A stretch of DNA of 64,000 nt from Pseudomonas sp. ADAK18 (GCF_012935695.1 NZ_CP052859.1:4071001-4135000); one strand, 5' to 3'; positions 37,715-47,835 are shown, counted from the first letter of the stretch. Notes: generated by a model not told the origin, from the letters alone. Translations and numbers: made by a program.

Positions 37715-40700
37715 ATGCCCAATGACACCCACAGCTTTCACCTCTCCCCTAGCGGCAAACTGCGCTGGGCCATCGCCAGTCTGTTCCTGGTGCCTCAACT
37801 GGTATTGGCTGCGGGCCTCACGGTGGTCGAAGGCCCAGGCGGGACCCCGCAACTGCAAAATCAGGCCGGTGTGCCGATCGTCAATATCGTCGCGCCGAAT
37901 GCCGGCGGCCTGTCGCATAACCAGTTTCTGGATTACAACGTCGATCGTCAGGGCGTGGTGCTGAACAACGCCCTGCAGGCTGGGCAATCCCAGCTCGCCG
38001 GGCATCTGGCGGCCAACCCGCAATTCCAGGGCCAGGCGGCCAGCGTGATCCTCAACGAAGTGATCAGCCGCAATGCGTCGACTCTCAACGGCGCCCAGGA
38101 GATTTTCGGCCGGGCTGCCGATTATGTATTGGCCAACCCTAACGGGATCTCGGTCAATGGCGGCAGCTTCATCAACACCCCCAATGCCAACCTGGTGGTA
38201 GGCCGTCCCGAACTCAATGACGGCAAACTGCAAGCCTTGAGCACCCGCGATGCTCGCGGTCAATTGACGGTGCAAGGCCAGGGCCTGCAAAACCGCGGTG
38301 GCTCGATCAACTTGATCGCCCCACGCATCGACAGCCAGGGCCGCCTCGACGCCCGTGACCAATTGAACCTTACCGTCGGCCGCAACCAGGTCGACTTCGC
38401 CAGCGGCGAAGTGCGCAAGGTCGATCCGGCCAGCAAGACCCAGGACCAGCGCATTGACGCCAGCCTGTTCGGCGCGATGCAGGCCGGACGCATCAACATC
38501 ATCAGCACCGCCGAAGGCGCAGGTGTGCGGGTCGGCGCGGTGCAAGTGAACGGCCGCGACGGCGTCAAAATCAGCTCTGCCGGTGACCTCGATATCAGCG
38601 GCCAAGTGCACGCCAATAGCCTTGAGGCTACTCGCGCCGGGGTGCAGAGCCGCCAGGGCGATGTCGACCTTCACAGCGCCAAGGACTTGAGCCTGGCCGC
38701 GACTGATGTCAGCGGGCGCAACGTCAAGCTCGACGCCGGGCGCAACCTGACCCTGAGCAGCCTGGAAAGCCACAAACTCCAGCAAGATCGTGACAAGTGG
38801 GAAAACAGCAACTTTCTGTTCACCTACGAAACCTATGACGCCACCACCACCGACCAGGACTCACGCCAACACGGTAACAAGGTCGTGGCCCAGCAGAATG
38901 CCGCGCTGTCTTCCGGCGCCAAGACCGAGATCAAGGCCAGCAGTGTTGAAGCAGGCGACACCCTGAATATCAAGAGCGGCGACGATCTGCGCCTGAGTGC
39001 CGCCACCGAGACCCATGAAACCCGCGACCAGGGCAACCACCGCAAACACCTGTGGAAAGCCAACTGGGACAAGTCCAGCAGCGAGCAACGCAGCGTCACC
39101 AGCAGCCTCAAGGCCGGCAAGAATCTGGAGCTGACCAGCCAACAGAAACTGCAACTGCAGGGCGCAGAGTTGAAAACCCCGGGCGACATTCAACTGGCCG
39201 CCCGGCAAGTGGAAATCACCAGCGCCAGCCGCACCCAGAGCAACAGCGACAACTCCTACTCCGGCGACTTGGTAGGCGGCAGCTTCTTCGGCAAAAAAGG
39301 CGATGGCGACAAGGGCAAAACCTTGAACACCGGCAGTAAGGTCAACGCCGACGGCAAGCTGATCGTCAAGGCTGACGAAGTGCGCATCAGTGGCAGCCAG
39401 GCTCGTGGCGGCAAGCAAGCCAGTGTGATCAGTGAGAAAGGTTCGCTGGTGATCGACGGCGTGCGAGATATTTCCCACGACAACAGCTACAGCAAAGACA
39501 GTAAGTTTTTCGGTATTTCCAAGGATGAGAGCCGCAAGAACCTCAAGGACAGCACCGTCGTCGCCAGCAACCTGCGCTCGGACAGTAACCTCAAGCTGCA
39601 AAGCGCCAAGGACATCGAAGTCAGCGGTTCCAAGGTGTCGGCGGCAGGCGAGCTGAAGGCGGACGCCAAGGGCGATATCAAGATCGCTTCAGCAGAAAAT
39701 ACCTCCCACGACACCACCAGCACCCACACCCGTGGTTTTGACGGCTACGCCAAGGAAACCGCCGACGGCACCCGCCAGTACCGCGCAGGTGTGCGTTATG
39801 AAGACCAGCAGCAAACCAGCAAGACCGACACCACCCGTCAACAGGCCTCCAGCCTCAGCGGTGGCACCCTGGCCGTCACAGCGGGTGGCGACTTGAGCGT
39901 CAAGGGTTCCGACCTCAAGGCCACCGAAGGCGATGCAACCTTGAGTGGCAAAAACGTCGACCTGTTGGCGGCCCACGACAGCAGCACCAACGCCACCGAC
40001 AAGACCACCATTGGTGGTGGCGTCTACTACACCGGCGGTCTGGACAAGGCCGGCAATGGCGCGGAGTTCAGCCATCAGAGCAGCAACGACACCCGCAGCA
40101 AAACCACCGCACAAACCAGTAACGTGGCAGCGACTGGCAAGCTGACCATCAACGCCGGTAACACCCTTACCAGCCAGGGCGCACAGGTCAAGGCCGGTTC
40201 CGAGTTGCAGGTCAATGCCGCACAAGTCGATAACCAGGCCGCCCACAACAGCGAAACCAGCACTCACAAAGAGAACGGCTGGACCGCCGATGTCGGCGCG
40301 AATGTCGAATACAAAGGCATCACCCGGCCGATCGAAAAAGCCGTCGAAGGTGTGGCCCAGACCAAGTTCCATCAGCCAGGATTGCTGGACGCCTTCGAGC
40401 AGCCCAATGTCGGGCTCGATGTGGAAGTCGGTCATACCAACAAGACCCGGACCCAGCAGGACAGCACGGCGGTGGTCAGCCAGTTCAGTGGCGGTACGGT
40501 GCAGGTCAATGTGGCTGGCAAGTTGCAGGATGAAGGCAGCCAATACCGTGCCACTGATGGCGGGTTGAAGATCGATGCCGGCAGCCACGTTGCCACGGCG
40601 GCGGCCAATACCCACAGCAGCAGCGAGCAAGGCGTGGACGCCAAAGTGGGCGTGCGGGTCTACACCACTACCGGTGAAGACCTGAACGTACGCGGCAGCG

Positions 40701-42670
40701 GCACGGGCGGCAGCAGCGACGTGCGGGAAACCACCAGCACGGCGGTGGTCGGCAGCTACGCCGGGACCCAGGGCGTCAACATCGACGCCAAGGGCGATGC
40801 CCGTTATGAAGGCAGCCAGTTCAATGGCGGCCAGGCGGGGGTCAACCTCAAGGCTGGCGGTGAGCTGGCGCTGAACCAGGCCAACGACACCCAGAGCAAA
40901 ACCAGCAACACCTTGCGCGGCAACGGTTCGTTGACCGTGGGCACCGCCCCGGGCACCAACGGCACTAACGTCAACCTCGGTGCCAGCGTGCAACTGGACC
41001 ATAAGCGCCTGGACACCCAGGACAGCCAGGCCCACGTCGCGACGATCCAGGGCAACGGCCCGGTCCAGCTCACCAGCGGTGGCGACCTGACCCTGCAAGG
41101 CACCCAGATCGGTAGCAGCACCGCCAAGACGGGTGACATCAGCCTCAATGCCGGTGGCAAGTTGGACCTGCAAGCGGCGACCAACACTCACGTCAGCAGT
41201 GGCAGCAACCTGGGCGGTGGCCTGACTATTGGTGCGGGCAAGACCAGCAGTGCCGAAAGCAGTGGCAAGACCGGCAGCCTGAGCGCCAACTTCAATATCG
41301 GCAAAGTCGCGGAAAACGATCAGGGCGTCACCGTGGGGCAGTTGCACAGCAACGGCAAGGTCACGCTCGCCAGCGGTGCCGATGCAGCCGATGCCATCCA
41401 CCTGCAAGGCACCCAGATCAAGGCCGGCAGCGTCAGCCTCGATGCGCAGAACGGCGGCATCCTGCAAGAGTCGGCGCAATCAACCCAAGCTCACAATAGC
41501 TGGGCCGTAGGCCTTGGCGCAGGCGGCAGTGGCGGCAAAACCACCCTCGCCGATGCCGGTGAACACGACACGCCAAAGACCCAGCACGGCATCAATGCCC
41601 GAGTGAAAGTCGATGTCGATCATCTGCAAGGCACCACCCAGCACGACAGCCTGATCAAGGCCGAGAACGTGGTTATCAACAGCGCTGGGGATACTCATCT
41701 GGCTGGAGCACGGATCGACGCGGATCAGGTCAGTGGCAAGATTGGTGGAGATCTCGTGATAGAGAGCCGCAAGGACCAGGTCAGCAGTACCCAGGTCAAT
41801 GTCGATGCCAAACTGGATGTCGAGAAAAACCAGCCCGGCGTAGTCGACAAACTGGCCAAGACCACCGGCCCGCTCAAGGAAAAGGTGCAAGCCAAGGCCG
41901 AGGGCGCATTCGACAAACACCGCGAGAAACTGGAGAACGTCGTCGACAAAGGCACCGAGCATTTGGTCTCAGCCAAGGACAGCGTGGTCAACACCATCGG
42001 TGATGCCAAGGAGCGCCTGGGGGAGAAACTCACCCGCAGCGGCAGCTACGACGTCAATCCGGAGCCCCGTGGCGCTTTCGGCACCCGCGTGGACAAAGCC
42101 AAGACCTACCTGGCGGACAAGAAGGATGCGCTGGGCACTCGCCTCTCCGGCGTCAAGGATAAGTTCTGGCCGAAAACCAGTGACAGCTACGCCGTCAGCG
42201 ACAAGAACACCACCGGCAGCTCGGTGGCCAATACCGCAGAAGGCGTGTTGTTCGGCGACAAGAGCGGCAACACCACCTACACCCCGACCTTGAACCTGGA
42301 CGTCAGCCATATCGTCAAGGACAGCGTCACCCAAGCGTCGGGCATCAGTGGCAATCGGGGCGTCAATCTGCAGGTCGGAGGCGATACTCGACTGACCGGC
42401 GCACGGATCAGCGCCAGCGACGGCAAGGTCAACCTCGGCGGCTCTACCGTCACGGCCACTACCCTGGCGGGTAGCGACTACCGCGCCGATGTTGGGCTGA
42501 ACGTCTCGAAGTCTCCAGTTAACCTGATTCTGGGCGCCAAGGACGAACTGACCCAGAAACAGGACGAGGCCACCCGTAAGGATCAAGCCTTCAACCTTGG
42601 ACCGCTGCGAGTGGGCGGGCACAGTGACAGCCAGGAGTTGCAGGCTGGGATTGATCAGAAGATCAACTAA
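37715..42670 (+). CDS. TpsA filamentous hemagglutinin-like exoprotein
   Basis: A 1651-residue secreted beta-helix protein, the partner of the TpsB before it. Signal sequence about residues 1-33, then the TPS secretion domain with NEVISRNASTLNG and NPNGI (141-145). Long runs of hemagglutinin-type repeats (DLSLAATDVSGRNVKL, GKLTINAGNTL and similar) fill most of the rest. Residues about 1365-1485 break the pattern: Lys/Glu/Ala-rich, predicted helical. The end is more beta-helix, then a short Gln/Lys-rich tail. No VENN motif, no pretoxin domain and no toxin-like tip are seen, and no immunity gene follows. An adhesin or biofilm role fits better than contact-dependent inhibition. Confidence 0.9.
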   Translation: MPNDTHSFHLSPSGKLRWAIASLFLVPQLVLAAGLTVVEGPGGTPQLQNQAGVPIVNIVAPNAGGLSHNQFLDYNVDRQGVVLNNALQAGQSQLAGHLAANPQFQGQAASVILNEVISRNASTLNGAQEIFGRAADYVLANPNGISVNGGSFINTPNANLVVGRPELNDGKLQALSTRDARGQLTVQGQGLQNRGGSINLIAPRIDSQGRLDARDQLNLTVGRNQVDFASGEVRKVDPASKTQDQRIDASLFGAMQAGRINIISTAEGAGVRVGAVQVNGRDGVKISSAGDLDISGQVHANSLEATRAGVQSRQGDVDLHSAKDLSLAATDVSGRNVKLDAGRNLTLSSLESHKLQQDRDKWENSNFLFTYETYDATTTDQDSRQHGNKVVAQQNAALSSGAKTEIKASSVEAGDTLNIKSGDDLRLSAATETHETRDQGNHRKHLWKANWDKSSSEQRSVTSSLKAGKNLELTSQQKLQLQGAELKTPGDIQLAARQVEITSASRTQSNSDNSYSGDLVGGSFFGKKGDGDKGKTLNTGSKVNADGKLIVKADEVRISGSQARGGKQASVISEKGSLVIDGVRDISHDNSYSKDSKFFGISKDESRKNLKDSTVVASNLRSDSNLKLQSAKDIEVSGSKVSAAGELKADAKGDIKIASAENTSHDTTSTHTRGFDGYAKETADGTRQYRAGVRYEDQQQTSKTDTTRQQASSLSGGTLAVTAGGDLSVKGSDLKATEGDATLSGKNVDLLAAHDSSTNATDKTTIGGGVYYTGGLDKAGNGAEFSHQSSNDTRSKTTAQTSNVAATGKLTINAGNTLTSQGAQVKAGSELQVNAAQVDNQAAHNSETSTHKENGWTADVGANVEYKGITRPIEKAVEGVAQTKFHQPGLLDAFEQPNVGLDVEVGHTNKTRTQQDSTAVVSQFSGGTVQVNVAGKLQDEGSQYRATDGGLKIDAGSHVATAAANTHSSSEQGVDAKVGVRVYTTTGEDLNVRGSGTGGSSDVRETTSTAVVGSYAGTQGVNIDAKGDARYEGSQFNGGQAGVNLKAGGELALNQANDTQSKTSNTLRGNGSLTVGTAPGTNGTNVNLGASVQLDHKRLDTQDSQAHVATIQGNGPVQLTSGGDLTLQGTQIGSSTAKTGDISLNAGGKLDLQAATNTHVSSGSNLGGGLTIGAGKTSSAESSGKTGSLSANFNIGKVAENDQGVTVGQLHSNGKVTLASGADAADAIHLQGTQIKAGSVSLDAQNGGILQESAQSTQAHNSWAVGLGAGGSGGKTTLADAGEHDTPKTQHGINARVKVDVDHLQGTTQHDSLIKAENVVINSAGDTHLAGARIDADQVSGKIGGDLVIESRKDQVSSTQVNVDAKLDVEKNQPGVVDKLAKTTGPLKEKVQAKAEGAFDKHREKLENVVDKGTEHLVSAKDSVVNTIGDAKERLGEKLTRSGSYDVNPEPRGAFGTRVDKAKTYLADKKDALGTRLSGVKDKFWPKTSDSYAVSDKNTTGSSVANTAEGVLFGDKSGNTTYTPTLNLDVSHIVKDSVTQASGISGNRGVNLQVGGDTRLTGARISASDGKVNLGGSTVTATTLAGSDYRADVGLNVSKSPVNLILGAKDELTQKQDEATRKDQAFNLGPLRVGGHSDSQELQAGIDQKIN

Positions 42671-42683
42671 GTAGGAGTGGCCC

Positions 42684-42745
42684 CAGTGAGAGCGAGAATA
42701 CCTGCTCTCACTGAGGCCATCGTTGCGTCAGCCTTTTGCTGACGC
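42684..42745. terminator. Tandem hairpins between tpsA and the hydrolase gene
   Basis: Two stems, CAGTGAGAGC/GCTCTCACTG (42684-42713) and GCGTCAGC/GCTGACGC with a CTTTT loop (42725-42745), lie between convergent genes. Neither has a T-run, so termination is probable but not certain. Confidence 0.5.
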
Positions 42746-42755
42746 GATGCAGCTA

Positions 42756-43733
42756 TCACGCCGAGTGATCGTTGAACCAAGTGACCGCATTACCCACCGT
42801 ACGATCCACGACATCCGGCTGGTCGTAGTATTGAAAATGATTGGTACCGTTCTCCCAGATGAGTTTCTTGTCTGAGGTGGGGATCGATTCAAAATGCCGG
42901 CGAGCCGCAGCCGGGTTCATACAGCTATCAGAATGCACAACAAGGGCCGGTTTCTTGAGCTTTGCCACACCCGGCACGGTGGTGTAACTGAAGTGGTCCA
43001 AGTCACTCATGATTGCGTAGCGATTCTCCCACCCCTTGAGCGTCCAGGGGCCGTACCAACTCCACACCAGAGGGCCGGGCAACCCTGCGCTTGATCCAAG
43101 CACGGGATCACCAAGCTCGGCACAGACCAAAGGTTGATACACGACCTCGCCGGTTGCCTCGTAGCGTGCCTTGGCATCGCGTGCGCGCTCCAGACGTGCA
43201 GCCAGCAAAGCCTCCAGTTGTTCGGTTGTCGGCGCGGTCGCGGCATCAAAGGGATTCTCACAGACACCCGCAGCAATCATGAACAGGTCGGTTTCACGGT
43301 CACGGTAGTAGCCCGTAATCGAAGCGACCGCCTTGACCCGATCGTCGTAGGAGGCAATGTCCAGCATCTCCGGACCGCCCTGGCATATGCCAAGCAGGAA
43401 GACGTGGGCACTATCAATGTCCTCGCGGGTGAGCAGGTAATCGAGCGACGCGACGACATCCTCATTTTTCATTTTCGGATTTTCAAGCCGCCGCGGCATG
43501 CCACCACTTTCACCCACCGTTCGCGGATCAAATGCAAGGGCGGCGAATCCCTCATCTGCCAACCGGGTGGCGTACTGAGTGGGTGCCTGCTCCCTGGAAA
43601 AAGAATAGGGGCCCAGAACCACAACCACCGGGAACGGCCCCTTTCCTTTAGGCAGGAAGAGCACGCCGACCACATCGTCGCCATGGGACTTGAACGTTAC
43701 CTTTTCAGGTGTGTAGTTACCGTGTACGGACAT
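42756..43733 (-). CDS. Alpha/beta hydrolase with Cys nucleophile (dienelactone-hydrolase-like)
   Basis: A 325-residue soluble alpha/beta hydrolase. The nucleophile elbow reads LLGICQGG, so Cys replaces the usual Ser, as in dienelactone hydrolases. An acid residue in VVHSDSC and a His in NGTNHFQYYD complete a plausible Cys-Asp-His triad. It has no signal peptide. The ATG at 43733 has GGAGG in front. It is divergent from a LysR gene 39 bases away, which probably controls it. Substrate unknown. Confidence 0.8.
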   Translation of the reverse strand: MSVHGNYTPEKVTFKSHGDDVVGVLFLPKGKGPFPVVVVLGPYSFSREQAPTQYATRLADEGFAALAFDPRTVGESGGMPRRLENPKMKNEDVVASLDYLLTREDIDSAHVFLLGICQGGPEMLDIASYDDRVKAVASITGYYRDRETDLFMIAAGVCENPFDAATAPTTEQLEALLAARLERARDAKARYEATGEVVYQPLVCAELGDPVLGSSAGLPGPLVWSWYGPWTLKGWENRYAIMSDLDHFSYTTVPGVAKLKKPALVVHSDSCMNPAAARRHFESIPTSDKKLIWENGTNHFQYYDQPDVVDRTVGNAVTWFNDHSA

Positions 43734-43772
43734 GATCCACCTCCAGCGTTGTGAGTTCGCGGAGTTTATGGA

Positions 43773-44723
43773 ATGCTCATTACCACGACTATGACCACAA
43801 TATTTGATAAACAAATGAACATTGCTCATCAATTGAAGGGCGCGGATCTCTTTACGCTGACCGTATTTCTGACGGCCGCCAGACATCTCAATTTTCGCGC
43901 AGCGGCTGTGGAACTTGACGTCACGCCCTCAGCAATCAGCCACTCGGTGAAGACGCTGGAGCAGCGACTCAGCGTTCGCCTGTTCAATCGGACCACTCGC
44001 AGTGTTTCCCTTACCGATGCGGGTGAACGATTGGCGATGAAGCTGGGCCCCGCCATGTCCTCAATCGCTGATGCAATGCTGGAAGTGGATGATCTTCGCG
44101 CAACCCCCAGTGGCACGATAAGAATCAATGCCAGTGAGGGTGCCATCCGCATGGTTCTGCGACCGGTGCTAGCCCGCTTCCTGCGTGAGTACCCGCAAAT
44201 TCATCTGGATATCGTAAACGACGGAAAGCTCAGCGATATCACAGGTGACGGCTTCGACGCAGGTATCCGGCTGGCTGAGGCGGTGCCACAAGACATGATT
44301 GCCATTCGCCTCACCGACAACATCCGATTTGCAGCAGTGGGATCGCCGACCTATTTTGCCGCACACGGTCGCCCGGCAGTGCCCCAAGATTTGCATCAGC
44401 ACGACTGCATTCGATTTCGCTTCGACAGCGGAGCGATATACCGGTGGGAGTTTGCGCGCCAGGGGGCTGTAGAGACGATCAACGTCAATGGACCTCTGAC
44501 GCTGACCGATCAGCCGCTCATGGTGGATGCGGCAATTGATGGCATTGGCATTGCGTTCGTGCCGGAACACTTGGCTTTGGAGGGGTTGTGCGACGGCAGA
44601 TTGGAACGTGTTCTGGACGACTGGTGCCCGAGCATGCCTGGGCTGCGTCTCTACTATTCCGGTCACCGCCATGTTTCAACCGCGCTCAGGGCATTGATAG
44701 CCACGATTGCGAAACCGCAATAA
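43773..44723 (+). CDS. LysR-family regulator divergent from the hydrolase
   Basis: A 316-residue transcription factor. The winged helix-turn-helix lies at about residues 25-85 (FTLTVFLTAARHLNFRAAAVEL...SAISHSVKTLEQRL), followed by the substrate-binding domain. GGAG sits eight bases before the ATG at 43773; a later ATG at 43815 would fit the family start more closely but has a weak site. It probably regulates the divergent hydrolase gene. Confidence 0.87.
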   Translation: MLITTTMTTIFDKQMNIAHQLKGADLFTLTVFLTAARHLNFRAAAVELDVTPSAISHSVKTLEQRLSVRLFNRTTRSVSLTDAGERLAMKLGPAMSSIADAMLEVDDLRATPSGTIRINASEGAIRMVLRPVLARFLREYPQIHLDIVNDGKLSDITGDGFDAGIRLAEAVPQDMIAIRLTDNIRFAAVGSPTYFAAHGRPAVPQDLHQHDCIRFRFDSGAIYRWEFARQGAVETINVNGPLTLTDQPLMVDAAIDGIGIAFVPEHLALEGLCDGRLERVLDDWCPSMPGLRLYYSGHRHVSTALRALIATIAKPQ

Positions 44724-44802
44724 CGTCTCGGCGTCAGGGATGACGGAAAACGGGCTCGCGAAACAACACTTTCCGATCCCGTACATTCACCAAATCACAG
44801 GC

Positions 44803-44851
44803 AAAAAAAAACCCGGAAATCCTCACTTACGTGGGCCTTCCGGATTTTCTA
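44803..44851 (-). terminator. Terminator of tRNA-Lys
   Basis: Read on the minus strand, AAATCCGGAA pairs with TTTCCGGGTT (one wobble) around a CACGT-type loop and is followed by a run of T. It lies about 13 bases past the tRNA 3' end. Confidence 0.75.
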
Positions 44852-44863
44852 AACCGCCAAAAA

Positions 44864-44939
44864 TGGTGGGTCGTGTGGGATTCGAACCTACGACCAATTG
44901 GTTAAAAGCCAACTGCTCTACCAACTGAGCTAACGACCC
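44864..44939 (-). tRNA. tRNA-Lys (anticodon TTT)
   Basis: A 76-base cloverleaf on the minus strand. Acceptor GGGTCGT pairs with ACGACCC, discriminator A, encoded CCA. The D arm contains AGCTCAGTTGGTAGAGC, the anticodon loop is CTTTTAA (anticodon TTT), and the T arm contains GGTTCGAATCC. Confidence 0.97.
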
Positions 44940-45002
44940 GCTGTGTTGTGGCGCGTATAATACTGATTTCTAAGGGTTATTCAACACTTTATTTGAAATA
45001 AA

Positions 45003-45680
45003 TCAGAAATAACGCGTTGGGTCGGTAATTCCGGCCGCTTTGAAGCCATCTGCACGCAGTCGGCAGCTGTCGCATTTCCCACAAGCACGACCGTCATTGT
45101 CCGCCTGATAGCAGGAAACAGTCCGCGAGTAGTCGACACCAAGTCCTACGCCCACCTTGACAATTTCGGCCTTGCTCAGACTCTGCAGTGGCGCCAGGAT
45201 ACGCAAGCCCTGCCCTTCTACACCGGCCTTGGTAGCCAGGTTGGCCATGCGCTCGAAGGACTCGACGAACTCGGGACGGCAGTCCGGATAACCGGAGTAA
45301 TCCACTGCGTTGACGCCGATGAAGATGTCCCGTGCATTCAGTACTTCCGCCCAGCCCAGCGCCAGAGACAGGAAGACGGTGTTGCGCGCCGGCACGTAAG
45401 TCACCGGAATGCCTTCGCCAGGTGTTTCTGGCACATCGATAGAGCTATCGGTGAGGGCCGAGCCGCCAATGCCATTGAGGTTCAGGCCGATCACCTTGTG
45501 CTCGATCACACCCAGGTCGAGCGCCACGCGCGCAGCGGCGTCCAGCTCAGCGCGGTGACGCTGGCCGTAGTCGAAGCTCATGGTGTAGCAGCTATAGCCT
45601 TCAGCGCGGACCATGGCCACTACCGTGGCGGAATCAAGCCCGCCGGACAGCAAAATCACCGCGCGTTTTTGATCAGTCAT
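45003..45680 (-). CDS. queC: 7-cyano-7-deazaguanine synthase QueC
   Basis: ATP-dependent conversion of 7-carboxy-7-deazaguanine to preQ0 on the queuosine pathway. The 225-residue protein has the PP-loop [15 protein letters not shown] at the N-terminus and the zinc-binding Cys cluster [17 protein letters not shown] near the end. The ATG at 45680 follows the queE stop after one base, so the two are co-translated. Confidence 0.95.
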   Translation of the reverse strand: MTDQKRAVILLSGGLDSATVVAMVRAEGYSCYTMSFDYGQRHRAELDAAARVALDLGVIEHKVIGLNLNGIGGSALTDSSIDVPETPGEGIPVTYVPARNTVFLSLALGWAEVLNARDIFIGVNAVDYSGYPDCRPEFVESFERMANLATKAGVEGQGLRILAPLQSLSKAEIVKVGVGLGVDYSRTVSCYQADNDGRACGKCDSCRLRADGFKAAGITDPTRYF

Positions 45681-45681
45681 A

Positions 45682-46329
45682 TCAGCGCCCCGGCTCGTCG
45701 TTCCAGAGATACTTGTGCAGTTGCAGTTGCAGGCGCACCGGCAGGTTGTCCGCAACCACCCAGTCGGCCAGGTCGCGAGCGCTCAGGTCATGGTGGCTTG
45801 GAGAGAACAGCACTTCACCGGCACGCCGGTCGAGACCGTACTGGATCAGCTTGGAGCTGGCCCACTCGTAGTCTTCTCGGGAGCAGATGACGAACTTGAC
45901 CTGGTCGTTGGCCGTCAGCAGGTCGATGTTCTCATAGCGATTGCGCTGCACTTCCTTCGAGCCTGGGGTCTTGAGGTCGACCACACGGCTGACCCGAGGA
46001 TCGACCGCAGAAATGTCCAGGGCACCGCTGGTTTCCAGCGACACCTCGTAACCGGCGTCGCAGAGCTGCTTGAGCAGAGGAATGGCATTGGGCTGTGCCA
46101 AGGGCTCGCCGCCCGTCACACAGACGTAGCGCGGCCGGTAGCCGGCCACTTGCTGGAGGATGTCGTCCAGGGTGCGCACAGTTCCGCCACTGAAGGCATA
46201 AGCGCTGTCACAGTATTGGCAACGCAACGGGCAACCGGTAAGGCGCACAAATACTGTGGGCAGGCCGGCAGTGCGCGTTTCACCCTGTAACGAGTAAAAA
46301 ACTTCGGTGATGCGTAATGTGTCTTGCAT
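45682..46329 (-). CDS. queE: 7-carboxy-7-deazaguanine synthase QueE
   Basis: A radical SAM enzyme that makes 7-carboxy-7-deazaguanine from carboxytetrahydropterin. The 215-residue protein has the cluster motif CPLRCQYCD (Cx3Cx2C), [14 protein letters not shown] near the start, and [15 protein letters not shown] at 46329 is preferred over a GTG three codons upstream; neither has a strong ribosome site. Confidence 0.94.
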   Translation of the reverse strand: MQDTLRITEVFYSLQGETRTAGLPTVFVRLTGCPLRCQYCDSAYAFSGGTVRTLDDILQQVAGYRPRYVCVTGGEPLAQPNAIPLLKQLCDAGYEVSLETSGALDISAVDPRVSRVVDLKTPGSKEVQRNRYENIDLLTANDQVKFVICSREDYEWASSKLIQYGLDRRAGEVLFSPSHHDLSARDLADWVVADNLPVRLQLQLHKYLWNDEPGR

Positions 46330-46445
46330 AGTCGCCACGGGCGTAACAGCTAAACAGGCTGTCCGCCTCCGTCAGGCACCTCAAGGGATCCCGCCAACGC
46401 GTGAACCCCAGGAAGCGTGTTTCATAAAAGGGCGTGGATTCTAAC

Positions 46446-46476
46446 GAAAAAACCCGCGACAAGCGCGGGTTTCTTC
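46446..46476 (-). terminator. Terminator of the tol-pal operon after cpoB
   Basis: On the minus strand, AACCCGCG...CGCGGGTT is followed by TTTTTTCG. It lies about 20 bases after the cpoB stop. Confidence 0.88.
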
Positions 46477-46494
46477 TAAACGGGATGGCTACGC

Positions 46495-47328
46495 TTACAT
46501 GCGTTGCAAATCACGCTGAGCCAACTGAGCGGCGGAAGTACCCGGGTATTGGGCCACCACCTGCTGCAGAATGCCTTTGACCTTGTCAGTATGACCCAGG
46601 CGGCGCTCTACATCAGCGAGCTTGTACAGCGAATCAGGCACCTTGGCGTGCTTTGGGTAGAGCTGGCTGACCTTGGCAAACGCCTGACCTGCACCTTGCA
46701 GATCACCTTTGGCCAGGTTCACCTCGCCCAACCAGTACTGGGCATTACCCGCGTACTGACTGTTCGGGTATTTGCGCAGGAATGCGGTAAAGGCCTGGCT
46801 GGCCTTGTCGAAATCCTTGGCTTTGATCAGGTCGAAGGCTGCGTCGTAATACAGTTTTTCCTTCGCCGGATCACCCGGTTCGCTGCTGGCAGCAGGAGCC
46901 TGGCTGGCAGCCGCAGCTCCTACGGCTGCACCACCGGCGGCGCTTGTGGCACCACCGGCAGAAGAATTATCAGGAGTAGCGGCGGGTGAAGCGCCGTTTC
47001 CTATGCGCCGATCAAGATCCTGGTATCGCTCCAGGCCTTCTTGCTTCAGGCGATTGACTTCATTTTGCAGAATCTCAATGGTGCCTTGCTGCTGCGACAA
47101 TTGATCCTGCATGCGTTGCAGTTGATTGAACAGCTCGCCCTGTGCCGAGGGAGCGGCAGTAGCCGGTCCCCCAGCATAGGCGCCGTTCGTGCCATAACCT
47201 GCTGGCGGATAGCTGCTCCCGCTATTGTTATAGCCAGAGTTGCTATCAGTCACAGGAACCGCAGCCCACACCGCAAGCGGTGCCAGGCTGAGAGCCAATA
47301 CGGTTACAACACGACGGCACGTTCGCAT
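46495..47328 (-). CDS. cpoB: Cell division coordinator CpoB (YbgF)
   Basis: A periplasmic TPR protein that links Tol-Pal constriction with peptidoglycan synthesis. The 277-residue protein has a signal peptide (ending AVWA), a Gly/Ser/Pro-rich segment, an N-terminal coiled coil (LFNQLQRMQDQLSQQQGTIE), an Ala/Ser-rich linker and TPR repeats starting KLYYDAAFDLIKAKDF. It ends at the terminator. Confidence 0.95.
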   Translation of the reverse strand: MRTCRRVVTVLALSLAPLAVWAAVPVTDSNSGYNNSGSSYPPAGYGTNGAYAGGPATAAPSAQGELFNQLQRMQDQLSQQQGTIEILQNEVNRLKQEGLERYQDLDRRIGNGASPAATPDNSSAGGATSAAGGAAVGAAAASQAPAASSEPGDPAKEKLYYDAAFDLIKAKDFDKASQAFTAFLRKYPNSQYAGNAQYWLGEVNLAKGDLQGAGQAFAKVSQLYPKHAKVPDSLYKLADVERRLGHTDKVKGILQQVVAQYPGTSAAQLAQRDLQRM

Positions 47329-47334
47329 GACGAA

Positions 47335-47835
47335 TTACTTACGCAGTTCGACGCGACGGTTTTGAGCCCAGGACTGCTCGTCGTGGCCAGTAGCAACTGG
47401 ACGCTCTTTACCGTAGGAAACCAGTTCCAGTTGGCCTGGAGCAACACCTTGCAGTACCAGGTAGCGCTGAACGGCTTTCGCACGACGCTCGCCCAGTGCC
47501 ATGTTGTACTCACGAGTACCACGTTCGTCAGTGTTACCTTCCAGAACAACGCGAGCGCCGTTAGCTTTCAGGTCCTTGGCGTGAACGTCCAGAGCGCGCA
47601 TGGCTTCTGGCTTCAGGTCAGAACTGTCGTATTCGAAGTAGAAAGTGGTGATAGCGCGCAGAGCAGCTTCTTCGCTCAGGGAGCCGTCGACTGCACCAGT
47701 GTTAGCGCCGTAACCAGCGTTTGGATCAACAGCTGCGCCTTCACCGGCATTGTCGCCGCCTTTAGAGGAGCAACCAACGGCTACGGACAGAGCCAGAGCC
47801 AGAGCAGCAAACTTACCAAACTTCAGCATTTCCAT
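47335..47835 (-). CDS. pal: Peptidoglycan-associated lipoprotein Pal
   Basis: An outer-membrane lipoprotein that binds peptidoglycan and TolB. The 166-residue protein has a lipobox ending VAVGC (lipidated Cys about 22), a Gly-rich linker and the OmpA-like domain with [29 protein letters not shown] lies before ATG 47835. It is six bases before cpoB. Confidence 0.97.
   Translation of the reverse strand: MEMLKFGKFAALALALSVAVGCSSKGGDNAGEGAAVDPNAGYGANTGAVDGSLSEEAALRAITTFYFEYDSSDLKPEAMRALDVHAKDLKANGARVVLEGNTDERGTREYNMALGERRAKAVQRYLVLQGVAPGQLELVSYGKERPVATGHDEQSWAQNRRVELRK

Noticed and set aside
36686..38785. Minus-strand frame of about 699 codons across tpsB and tpsA
   Set aside because: It spans two real genes and their gap, with no domain and no ribosome site.
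39689..41479. Minus-strand frame of about 596 codons inside tpsA
   Set aside because: A mirror of the repetitive beta-helix coding sequence.
37715..42755. Contact-dependent inhibition (CDI) toxin-immunity locus
   Set aside because: No VENN motif, toxin domain or immunity frame at the tpsA end.
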